Assembly: GCA_015486095.1 (NCBI GenBank)
Contig: WFSK01000267.1
Span: 1 to 6,462 of the forward strand
DNA length: 6,462 nucleotides
From: Thermotogae bacterium
GTDB taxonomy: Bacteria > Thermotogota > Thermotogae > B3-G13
Reading direction: 5' to 3'
This document shows positions 1-5,633 of the stretch, piece by piece. The position numbers and the translations under genes were made by a program. The first letter of the stretch is position 1; the number at the start of each line of letters is the position of its first letter. Below the pieces are notes generated by a model. That model was not told the origin of the DNA. It saw nothing but the letters and a program-made list of their open reading frames with translations, and did not search any database.

Positions 1-377
1 GGGGTTACGATCTATCCGATAACAATATACTCATTCTGGATTCCCTGAGAAGCGAGATCCTGGATGCCAAAAAGAGGGGAATTACGATCTCCGGTACAGG
101 AAACATATGCTCAGGGAAGATGATGGTGGAATATGCCTTGCGAGGAGCGACGAACGGTCAATGCCATACCTTTTTTCAAATACCCATTGAAGAATACAGG
201 ATGAGGAATGGCAGCAGGACCAGAAAAGCCTTACATCATCTCATTTTTCATCCAAAAGAGGGTCTTTTGATCGCAATGAGATGGCTTGAAGAAAATGGAT
301 ATCTTTTCAGGATGGGTGGTATCCTAAGATTTTTCAACATATTCGAACACAGTTTTGAAAGAGAGGAGTCGAAATGA
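1..377 (+). CDS. C-terminal part of a probable dihydroorotate dehydrogenase-like TIM-barrel protein (5'-truncated)
   Basis: The reading frame is open from base 3 to the TGA at 375-377, so the start lies left of the window and only about 124 C-terminal residues are seen. An ATG at 120 exists, but the frame continues upstream with sensible protein sequence, so it is internal. The stretch reading ITISGTGNICSGKMMVEYAL followed by RGA resembles the last strands of a dihydroorotate dehydrogenase-type barrel: a Gly-rich strand-7 phosphate-binding loop, a helix, then a 'GA' strand. A roughly 80-residue tail follows with no motif I recognise. The family call is pattern-based inference. True DHODs act on dihydroorotate in pyrimidine synthesis, but nothing visible proves that substrate, and related enzymes (dihydropyrimidine dehydrogenase-like) are equally possible. 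The gene overlaps the next one by ATGA at 374-377, suggesting co-transcription and coupled translation. Confidence 0.5.
   Translation, partial: GYDLSDNNILILDSLRSEILDAKKRGITISGTGNICSGKMMVEYALRGATNGQCHTFFQIPIEEYRMRNGSRTRKALHHLIFHPKEGLLIAMRWLEENGYLFRMGGILRFFNIFEHSFEREESK
361..368 (+). promoter_or_regulatory. Ribosome binding site fixing the start of the racemase-like gene
   Basis: GAGAGGAG ends 5 bases before the ATG at 374, inside the 3' end of the upstream gene. It supports the ATGA-overlap start and translational coupling between the two genes. Confidence 0.6.
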
Positions 378-1546
378 TAGATGAATCAGTGAAGATCAAC
401 GGTATCAGTTTGTATGAAATTTCCATTCCAATGAGGTTACCCTTCCAAATAAGTTCCGGTACATGTTATACGCGGAAATCCCTTATAGTGGAACTGCGAG
501 AAGGTAACATCTCAGGCTATGGAGAAACCGCACCCTTTGAGGCACCTTTCTACTCAAGTGAAACTGTAGAAATAGCCAGGATCGTCTTGAAAAGATATAT
601 TCTTCCGATGATATTCGAAAAGTCCTTTTCCTCAATAGAGGAATTCGATGAGTTTCTTAAGAACAGAGTCAGAGGGCATCCCTTTGCAAGATGTGGCGTA
701 GAAAATGCTTACTGGGATCTCGTCGCCAAGAAGAACGAGATCCCCTTGAAAAGGCTCATAGAGAAGAAGATGATCGACTTCGGGGTAAAGAAGGAATTCT
801 TGCAATCCAATGAATATGTAGAGTCAGGAGCAGCATTAGGAATACCAGAAGATGGGGAGATCGATACGCTGCTTGCCCAGGTAGAGGAATCGCTTAAAGA
901 GGGTTACAGAAGGATCAAGATAAAGATCAGACCCGGGTGGGAGATAAAGCCTCTTAGAGAGGTAAGAAAAATGGTAGGAAAAGATTTTCCGTTGTGGACA
1001 GATGCGAATTCTTCTTTCAAATTGGAACAGTGGAAAATATTCAAAAATATGGATGAAATGAACTGCCTATTTCATGAACAACCCTTGCATCCCGAAGCTT
1101 TATTGGATCTAAAGGAGCTTGGAAAGAGGATAAAAACCTCAATTTGTCTCGATGAATCTCTCACTTCTTCGCGATTGGCGAAGGTAATAATAGAGTTGGG
1201 GGTATCCAAGATCTGGAACATAAAACTCCAGCGAGTTGGGGGATTGATCGAGGCCATCAGGATCTACAAGGTCGCGACAGATAATGGAATAAAACTTTGG
1301 GGAGGAACGATGCCTGAAAGTGGTCTTGGCGCAAGATTTTTGATCAGCCTCGCCTCTTTTAAAGGTTTCGAATTCCCGACTGACGTGTCCGCCAGTGAAA
1401 AATGGTATGGCAAGGGAAATGATCTGGTAGAAAACACTGTAAATGATGGTAAACTCCACGTGCCAGATGAACCTGGAGTAAGTTTTGATCTATCTTCCGA
1501 ACGCTTGAACCGCATGGGTAAGAAGATCTGGGAGAAACCTAATTGA
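374..1546 (+). CDS. Enolase-superfamily N-acylamino acid racemase / o-succinylbenzoate synthase-type protein
   Basis: This 390-residue protein belongs to the muconate lactonizing enzyme subgroup of the enolase superfamily. The N-terminal capping domain (about 10-130) carries the GETAPFEAPFYSSETVE stretch typical of NSAR/OSBS proteins. The barrel then shows K182-I-K184, D210 in TDAN, E235 in HEQP, D260 in CLDES and K284 in NIK. The spacings (26, 25, 25, 24) match the catalytic Lys, three metal-binding acids and second catalytic Lys of the characterised Amycolatopsis enzyme as I recall it, so the active site looks intact. Such enzymes either dehydrate SHCHC to o-succinylbenzoate (menaquinone pathway) or racemise N-succinyl/acyl amino acids. 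No other men gene is in view and Thermotogae generally lack menaquinone, so racemase activity is favoured. Residues about 131-150 look like a small insertion relative to relatives of about 370 residues. The ATG at 374 overlaps the upstream stop and follows GAGAGGAG at 361-368. Confidence 0.85.
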   Translation: MIDESVKINGISLYEISIPMRLPFQISSGTCYTRKSLIVELREGNISGYGETAPFEAPFYSSETVEIARIVLKRYILPMIFEKSFSSIEEFDEFLKNRVRGHPFARCGVENAYWDLVAKKNEIPLKRLIEKKMIDFGVKKEFLQSNEYVESGAALGIPEDGEIDTLLAQVEESLKEGYRRIKIKIRPGWEIKPLREVRKMVGKDFPLWTDANSSFKLEQWKIFKNMDEMNCLFHEQPLHPEALLDLKELGKRIKTSICLDESLTSSRLAKVIIELGVSKIWNIKLQRVGGLIEAIRIYKVATDNGIKLWGGTMPESGLGARFLISLASFKGFEFPTDVSASEKWYGKGNDLVENTVNDGKLHVPDEPGVSFDLSSERLNRMGKKIWEKPN

Positions 1547-1571
1547 AATTCACAGATCTATGTGCTAAAAT
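1543..1571 (+). promoter_or_regulatory. Sigma-70-type promoter of tRNA-Leu
   Basis: A -35 element TTGAAA (1543-1548) and a -10 element TAAAAT (1566-1571) are separated by exactly 17 bases. A TG at 1563-1564 gives an extended -10. Transcription would begin about 1577-1580, only a few bases before the mature tRNA 5' end at 1582. The -35 box includes the TGA stop (1544-1546) of the racemase-like gene, so the tRNA promoter is packed directly onto the end of that gene. No terminator is visible between the two genes, so read-through into the tRNA is also possible. Confidence 0.65.
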
Positions 1572-1581
1572 ATTAAGTGTC

Positions 1582-1671
1582 GCCGAGGTGGCGGAATTGG
1601 CAGACGCGCAAGGTTGAGGTCCTTGTGATCTATTTTAATGGGTCATACGGGTTCAAGTCCCGTCCTCGGCA
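1582..1671 (+). tRNA. tRNA-Leu (anticodon GAG)
   Basis: The acceptor strands GCCGAGG (1582-1588) and CCTCGGC (1664-1670) pair perfectly, with discriminator A at 1671. The anticodon stem CAAGG (1609-1613) / CCTTG (1621-1625) encloses the 7-base loop TTGAGGT, with anticodon GAG at 1616-1618, reading CUC and CUU. The T arm ACGGG (1647-1651) / CCCGT (1659-1663) encloses TTCAAGT. A 21-base variable region (1626-1646) can form a 5-bp stem, as expected of a class II leucine tRNA, and the discriminator A is the leucine identity base. The bases after the discriminator are CTA, not CCA, so the tail appears to need enzymatic CCA addition. The last 19 bases overlap the convergent queD reading frame. Confidence 0.95.
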
Positions 1672-2114
1672 CTACTTTTGTTCTCCCGATATATCACAAA
1701 AGAGGTAGGGGTTTCCCAGAGTGCTATCTCGTAAAGATGATAAGTAGGTGTCTTCAACACATCTTCGAGCTGTCCCCATATCCATTCTGCCACGTTTTCT
1801 GTGGAAGGTTGTGTTAGTATGTCGTTCAGATAGCTGTGGTCCAGCACATCCAATACCCTTTTCTGAACTACATCTTTTAGCATAGCAAAATCTATTACCA
1901 TTCCTTCTTCATCTCTTTCACCTTTAACCGTTACCCTAAGCCTATACGTATGCCCATGCAATCTTTCACATTTACCGTGATAATGTATTAACTTATGGGC
2001 AGCATCGAATGTGAATTCTTTTGAGACCAGAAACGTGCCTATATTTCCACCTCTCTCAAGAACTTCGCCGCATCTTCTGGAGGAGTAGGATTTATATAGA
2101 AACCTGAGCCCCAT
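1653..2114 (-). CDS. queD: 6-pyruvoyl-tetrahydropterin synthase / QueD family protein (6-carboxytetrahydropterin synthase)
   Basis: QueD turns 7,8-dihydroneopterin triphosphate into 6-carboxy-5,6,7,8-tetrahydropterin in the preQ0/queuosine pathway. Numbered from the ATG at 2114 (153 residues), the family signature is complete: zinc ligands H40 in FDAAH and H53/H55 in LHGH, catalytic C49 in the C-x3-HGH motif that marks QueD rather than folate-type variants, the D92-H93 pair in LDHSYLN, the PSTENVAEWIW block, and E134 in the terminal ET motif. Family members are usually about 120-130 residues and start just before the FDAAH block. The 25 or so residues from 2114 to about 2043 lie in galT sequence and look spurious. 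No ATG, GTG or TTG occurs between them. An ATA at 2042-2040 (129 residues), preceded by GAGGTG and overlapping the galT stop, is my preferred real start; the coordinates give the longest standard-start form. The stop lies inside tRNA-Leu. It is the third gene of glgA-galT-queD. Confidence 0.88.
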   Translation of the reverse strand: MGLRFLYKSYSSRRCGEVLERGGNIGTFLVSKEFTFDAAHKLIHYHGKCERLHGHTYRLRVTVKGERDEEGMVIDFAMLKDVVQKRVLDVLDHSYLNDILTQPSTENVAEWIWGQLEDVLKTPTYHLYEIALWETPTSFVIYRENKSSAEDGT

Positions 2115-3046
2115 TCAAAACCGGCAACCTTCGTTAATCTCGGCATGAGTTCTAAGTGCCAATGATAATATTCCTTTCCTCGATCATCTACAGGGGAAGA
2201 ATGGATTATGAAGTTAAATGGCGGGTCGTTTAAGACTTTCTTGAGTCTTTTCAAGACCAATCTCAGCACTTCGGCGAATTGATTTACCTCATCGTTGGTT
2301 ATCTTACCGAAATTGTTTTTATGTTCTTTTGGTAAGATCCAGGTTTCGAATGGGAATCGTGCAGCAAAAGGTTCAATAGCAATGAAGGCATCGTTTTCCT
2401 CCACTATCCTCTTTCCATCAGATAACTCCTGATTTATTATATCGCAAAAAACGCATCTTTCCTTATAATCGTAGTACTCCTTTGCCCCTGTCAATTCTTC
2501 TTCGACTCGCTTAGGTACTATAGGAGTGGCTATTATTTGAGAGTGGGAATGTTCTAACGATGCCCCTGCTTCTCTTTTGTAATTCTTGAAAATCAAGACA
2601 TATCTGATCTCTTCTCGTTTGGAAAGCACATCGTATCTATCCTTGTAGGCCCAAACTATCTCCTGTACCTGCTTTTGTTCCATATCAGCCATAGATAGGT
2701 TGTGATCTGGTGTTTCTATAACGATCTCATGTGCTCCCATTCCACTTATCGTATCGTACATTCCTATACCCCTTCTCTTCAATTTTATACTCGGATCGAG
2801 GGCGGGAAACTTGTTTGGTACAACTCTTATCCACCACCCTGGTTCATTGGGTTTGCTATCTGGCGGTCTGAACGCGAGTACCTCAGGGGGTGTTAAGTGT
2901 TCATTACCATAATCAAATGGACAAAAACCTCCCTTTTTTACGACTGGTTTTACCGCTCCGAAATCAGAAGGTCTCTTGGCTCGCTCTGTGGCTATTATGA
3001 CCCAGCGCTTTATGACAGGGTCTTTTCTCAACTCCGGCATACTCAT
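2039..3046 (-). CDS. galT: Galactose-1-phosphate uridylyltransferase
   Basis: GalT transfers UMP between UDP-glucose and galactose-1-phosphate in the Leloir pathway, in the cytoplasm. The 335-residue protein opens with the family signature PELRKDPVIKRWVIIATERA, followed by the metal-site segment CPFDYGNEH (C42, D45), TPDH (H115) and the active-site motif GASLEHSHSQ, where H168 in H-x-H-x-Q is the expected uridylylated nucleophile. A second Cys pair C198-V-F-C201 and the C-terminal HWHLELMPR block (H296, H298) also fit. Where most relatives have CPFC, this protein has CPFD, so one zinc-ligand Cys is Asp. Two starts are possible. The ATG at 3046 overlaps the glgA stop by ATGA, but GGAGG is only 2 bases away. 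The ATG at 3040 has better spacing (8 bases) and gives the usual MPELRKDP start; the longer form is listed. The gene is the middle member of glgA-galT-queD. Confidence 0.95.
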   Translation of the reverse strand: MSMPELRKDPVIKRWVIIATERAKRPSDFGAVKPVVKKGGFCPFDYGNEHLTPPEVLAFRPPDSKPNEPGWWIRVVPNKFPALDPSIKLKRRGIGMYDTISGMGAHEIVIETPDHNLSMADMEQKQVQEIVWAYKDRYDVLSKREEIRYVLIFKNYKREAGASLEHSHSQIIATPIVPKRVEEELTGAKEYYDYKERCVFCDIINQELSDGKRIVEENDAFIAIEPFAARFPFETWILPKEHKNNFGKITNDEVNQFAEVLRLVLKRLKKVLNDPPFNFIIHSSPVDDRGKEYYHWHLELMPRLTKVAGFEWGSGFYINPTPPEDAAKFLREVEI

Positions 3047-4506
3047 AACCTCCCTTTTGCTATTTCTACAGCTTTATTGTAAAATTCGATATATCCTATC
3101 GCTGACTTGTCCCATGAAACATCTGTATTCATGGCGTTCTTTATGAGTTTTTCATGGTCTTCTTTCTTTTTATAGTAAAAGAGCGCACGTGCTATCGCTT
3201 TCAACAGTGCACCACTATTATATTCTTTAAAACCAAAACCATTTCCTTCTCCTGTGGATGGATCGTATTCTTTTACGGTATCTGCTAAGCCACCAGTATA
3301 TCTGACTACAGGGATGGTACCATATCGCATGCTGTACATCTGTCCCAATCCACAGGGTTCGTATCTGGAAGGCATCAGGAAGAAATCTGAACCGGCATAG
3401 ATCCTTTGTGCAAGGTCAACATCGAATGCTATATTTATCGATGTCCTCTTCGGATACTTCGATGCGATCTCCTTAAATCTCTCTTCATATTTCGAATCTC
3501 CCGTTCCAAGTAGTACGAATTGTACATCGTAAAGCAATACATAATCTATTATCTCACTCAATATATCCAGACCCTTCTGATCTACCAGTCTGGATATGAG
3601 AGCGAAGATCGGCTTACTCGAAACCACCTCTAAATTCAATTCCTTTTGAAGGCTTTCTTTCACCTTCCATTTATTGCTGAAATCTTCCACATTGTAGTGA
3701 TATGGTATCCTTGGATCCTTTGAGGGATCGTACTCTGAGTAATCGATGCCGTTCAGAATACCAAACAACACATCTGCCTTTGTCTTCAACACCCCATCTA
3801 ACTTATTTCCATATTCTTCGGTCTGGATCTCCTTAGCATACGTGGGACTAACCGTATTTATGGCATCTGCGAACACGATTCCCCCTTTCATAAAATTCAA
3901 GTTTCCATAAAACTCGAGGTACTGCATAGAGTACAACCATTCGCCCAGCTTCGCGAAGTCCAGATATCTCTTATCGAATATCCCTTGATATCCCAGATTG
4001 TGAATACTATAAACTACTGCTGTCTTCTCGAAGAAAGGTTCATAGCGATATACGGTCTTGAGATAGACAGGGACTAATCCAGTTTGCCAATCGTTGGCAT
4101 GTATCACGTCTACATGGATATCTAACGTCTTTAGGGTCTCGAATACGGCGTTGGAAAAAAATATGGATTGCTCTGCTTCATCTACACCTCCATAGATCGT
4201 TTCTGAAGAAAAGTATTTGTCATTACTCACAAAGTAAACAGGAACATCACTGTTGGGTAAATTTCCTCTGAAAAGTGAAACTGTCTCATTGGTCCTTAAG
4301 TTTGGTAAGAATATCTTATCAACGATTTTTTTGATCTCCACATCTACCTTTTTCGCATTCCTCTCGACTATCTTATGAAAAGGCATTATCACTACAGGCT
4401 CTATACCCTGACGTTTTAGTGCCTTTGGAAGAGCCCCTATCACATCTGCGAGCCCACCGACTTTTGCGAATGGATAAACCTCCAATGATACTACGGCTAC
4501 TCTCAT
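3043..4506 (-). CDS. glgA: Glycogen (starch) synthase, ADP-glucose type, GT5 family
   Basis: This enzyme extends alpha-1,4-glucan chains using ADP- (or UDP-) glucose. The 487-residue length is typical of bacterial GlgA. Seen in order: the N-terminal nucleotide-sugar motif K15-V-G-G-L, the glucan-side HANDWQTGLVP block (about 137-147), YSIHNLGYQGIF (about 166-177), NTVSPTYAKEI (about 217-227), NGIDYSEYDP, the catalytic-domain SRLVDQKGLD (R306, K311) and the retaining-transferase motif E383-P-C-G-L followed by RYTGGLADTV. The spacing of R306, K311 and E383 matches the recalled E. coli R300/K305/E377. The start at 4506 (MRVAVVSLEVYPFAKVGG) follows AAGGAGGGAGGAAT. The frame stays open about 225 codons further upstream, but that part is antisense to pdxS and is rejected. 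It heads an operon with galT, whose start overlaps its stop, suggesting storage of hexose phosphates as glycogen. Confidence 0.97.
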   Translation of the reverse strand: MRVAVVSLEVYPFAKVGGLADVIGALPKALKRQGIEPVVIMPFHKIVERNAKKVDVEIKKIVDKIFLPNLRTNETVSLFRGNLPNSDVPVYFVSNDKYFSSETIYGGVDEAEQSIFFSNAVFETLKTLDIHVDVIHANDWQTGLVPVYLKTVYRYEPFFEKTAVVYSIHNLGYQGIFDKRYLDFAKLGEWLYSMQYLEFYGNLNFMKGGIVFADAINTVSPTYAKEIQTEEYGNKLDGVLKTKADVLFGILNGIDYSEYDPSKDPRIPYHYNVEDFSNKWKVKESLQKELNLEVVSSKPIFALISRLVDQKGLDILSEIIDYVLLYDVQFVLLGTGDSKYEERFKEIASKYPKRTSINIAFDVDLAQRIYAGSDFFLMPSRYEPCGLGQMYSMRYGTIPVVRYTGGLADTVKEYDPSTGEGNGFGFKEYNSGALLKAIARALFYYKKKEDHEKLIKNAMNTDVSWDKSAIGYIEFYNKAVEIAKGRL

Positions 4507-4509
4507 ATT

Positions 4510-4520
4510 CCTCCCTCCTT
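4510..4520 (-). promoter_or_regulatory. Strong ribosome binding site of glgA
   Basis: On the minus strand AAGGAGGGAGG lies just before the ATG at 4506. It is near-perfectly complementary to the 16S rRNA 3' end and fixes the glgA start, ruling out the long upstream extension of the same frame into pdxS antisense sequence. Confidence 0.8.
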
Positions 4521-4610
4521 TGGAAAGATTTAATCCATGATAACATATTTTGATGTATAATAGTCTTAGGATATTTGAAAAATGCTTGAATACTATAAGG
4601 ACGAGCATAT

Positions 4611-4650
4611 AAGGAGGTGATACTGGTATCGGGACTTCCCGATGAGCCAG
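4611..4650 (+). promoter_or_regulatory. pdxS leader: perfect Shine-Dalgarno followed by a spacer hairpin
   Basis: AAGGAGGTGA (4611-4620) is fully complementary to the usual 16S rRNA tail, but it is 34 bases from the nearest in-frame pdxS start. Between them lies a stem: ATCGGGA (4628-4634) pairs with TCCCGAT (4637-4643) across CT, and the outer CTGG (4623-4626) pairs with CCAG (4647-4650) across a small internal loop. Folding removes 28 bases and leaves an effective gap of 9 bases to the GTG at 4655, or 12 to the ATG at 4658. The 2-base loop is tight, so the innermost pair may open. There is no U-tract, so it is not an intrinsic terminator. The inner 16-base palindrome could also be a DNA operator. 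Confidence 0.55.
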
Positions 4651-4654
4651 GAAT

Positions 4655-5542
4655 GTGATGATAGAAAAGGGAACATGGGTTATTAAAGATGGTTTTGCCA
4701 ATATGTTTAAGAATGGTGTGATAATGGATGTTACCACTCCAGAGCAGGCGCAAATAGCGGAAGATGCCGGTGCGGTAGCAGTTATGGCACTCGAACGCGT
4801 GCCGGCGGATATAAGGAAAGAAGGAGGAGTTGCCCGTATGGCAAATCCTCGCTTGATAAAGGCGATAATGGAAGCCGTTTCCATCCCCGTTATGGCAAAG
4901 GTTCGCATAGGGCACATAGCAGAAGCGAGGATACTCGAGGCACTCGGTGTTGATTTCATAGATGAGAGCGAGGTTTTAACGCCTGCGGATGATAAATACC
5001 ATATAGACAAGACGAAGTTCAAGATACCGTTTGTATGTGGTGCAAGAGACCTCGGTGAAGCGTTAAGGAGAATAGGAGAAGGGGCAGCTATGATTCGCAC
5101 CAAAGGTGAAGCGGGCACCGGAAACATAGTGGAAGCGGTAAAACATATGAGGACTATAATGACCCAGATAAGCCAACTCATGAACCTACCAGATGATCAA
5201 TTGATGACCTTCGCTAAGAACATAGGTGCTCCTTATGAAATAGTGAAGATAGTTAAGGAAAAAGGAAGACTGCCTGTGGTGAATTTCGCCGCAGGAGGAG
5301 TTGCAACTCCAGCAGATGCAGCGCTGATGATGATGCTTGGAGCGGATGGTGTATTCGTAGGCTCTGGAATATTTAAATCGAAGGACCCACGAAAGATGGC
5401 AACGGCGATAGTTCAAGCGGTTCTTCACTACGATGATCCGACTATCCTCGCGAAGGTAAGTGAAGACATCGGCGAACCCATGAAGGGTTTAGATATGGCA
5501 ACGATTGCCCCAGAGGAGCGATTGCAGGAAAGAGGTTGGTAG
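4655..5542 (+). CDS. pdxS: Pyridoxal 5'-phosphate synthase lyase subunit PdxS
   Basis: PdxS (Pdx1/SNZ family) makes PLP from ribose 5-phosphate, glyceraldehyde 3-phosphate and ammonia, the latter supplied by the PdxT glutaminase. The 295-residue sequence is conserved end to end with the Bacillus family: GVIMDV (catalytic D25), AVMALERVPADIR, the ribose-phosphate Schiff-base lysine K82 in MAKVRIGH, IDESEVLTPAD, the second lysine K150 in RTKGEAGTGNIVEAV, the phosphate-loop block from VVNFAAGG, GVFVGSGIFKS, and the terminal QERGW. Two adjacent starts exist, GTG 4655 and ATG 4658; the latter would give the Bacillus numbering (D24, K81, K149). AGGA at 4649-4652 is 5 bases from the ATG, while a much stronger Shine-Dalgarno lies beyond a hairpin. 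PdxT is not adjacent, which is unusual. It is transcribed divergently from glgA. Confidence 0.98.
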   Translation: MMIEKGTWVIKDGFANMFKNGVIMDVTTPEQAQIAEDAGAVAVMALERVPADIRKEGGVARMANPRLIKAIMEAVSIPVMAKVRIGHIAEARILEALGVDFIDESEVLTPADDKYHIDKTKFKIPFVCGARDLGEALRRIGEGAAMIRTKGEAGTGNIVEAVKHMRTIMTQISQLMNLPDDQLMTFAKNIGAPYEIVKIVKEKGRLPVVNFAAGGVATPADAALMMMLGADGVFVGSGIFKSKDPRKMATAIVQAVLHYDDPTILAKVSEDIGEPMKGLDMATIAPEERLQERGW

Positions 5543-5633
5543 CAAGCGATGAGTTGAGACATCATGAATTGTACATTGCATAAGTTTACTCGAGATTAGA
5601 ATTACAACTCGCAGCAGAAAGGTAGGGAAGGAT
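5543..5633 (+). other. Short pdxS-tldD intergenic gap
   Basis: These 91 bases hold no gene and no hairpin followed by a T-run, so I see no intrinsic terminator for pdxS; tldD may be co-transcribed. Only weak matches occur, such as GAGTTG (5551-5556) with CAACTC further on. AGGG about 6 bases before the ATG at 5634 is the tldD ribosome binding site. Confidence 0.4.

Larger units (their letters stand above)
4507..4654. promoter_or_regulatory. Divergent glgA / pdxS intergenic control region
   Basis: This AT-rich 148-base gap must hold promoters for both directions. On the + strand a perfect TATAAT lies at 4556-4561 but has no convincing -35 at 16-18 bases. It would start a pdxS transcript near 4568 with a leader of about 87 bases. 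A second + candidate, TTGAAT (4586-4591) with TATAAG (4608-4613) at 16 bases, would start transcription after the strong Shine-Dalgarno sequence and so seems less sensible. I could not pick a convincing -35/-10 pair for glgA on the minus strand. A weak inverted repeat, ATGCTTG (4582-4588) with CGAGCAT (4602-4608, one G-U pair), could form a first leader hairpin. Confidence 0.4.

Noticed and set aside
1139..1459. Minus-strand frames inside the racemase-like gene
   Set aside because: They are antisense to conserved catalytic segments and lack family features or a good ribosome binding site.
1675..1702. Inverted repeat CTTTTGT / ACAAAAG just after tRNA-Leu, possible terminator
   Set aside because: The 7-bp stem is nearly all A-T with a 14-base loop and no following T-run, and it lies in queD coding sequence.
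2702..3082. Small plus-strand frames opposite galT
   Set aside because: They are shadows of galT codons without start signals or recognisable protein features.
4611..4658. Metabolite riboswitch (for example PLP-sensing) upstream of pdxS
   Set aside because: The leader is short with only one or two simple stems, and I recognise no known riboswitch core; the SD-hairpin-start explanation needs less.
4373..4915. 180-codon minus-strand frame across the glgA start and pdxS
   Set aside because: It overlaps two well-supported genes, has no recognisable motif, and fits a shadow frame.
4507..5181. About 225-codon upstream extension of the glgA frame on the minus strand
   Set aside because: It lies mostly antisense to the highly conserved pdxS gene, has biased low-complexity composition, and a strong Shine-Dalgarno and family N-terminus fix the glgA start at 4506.
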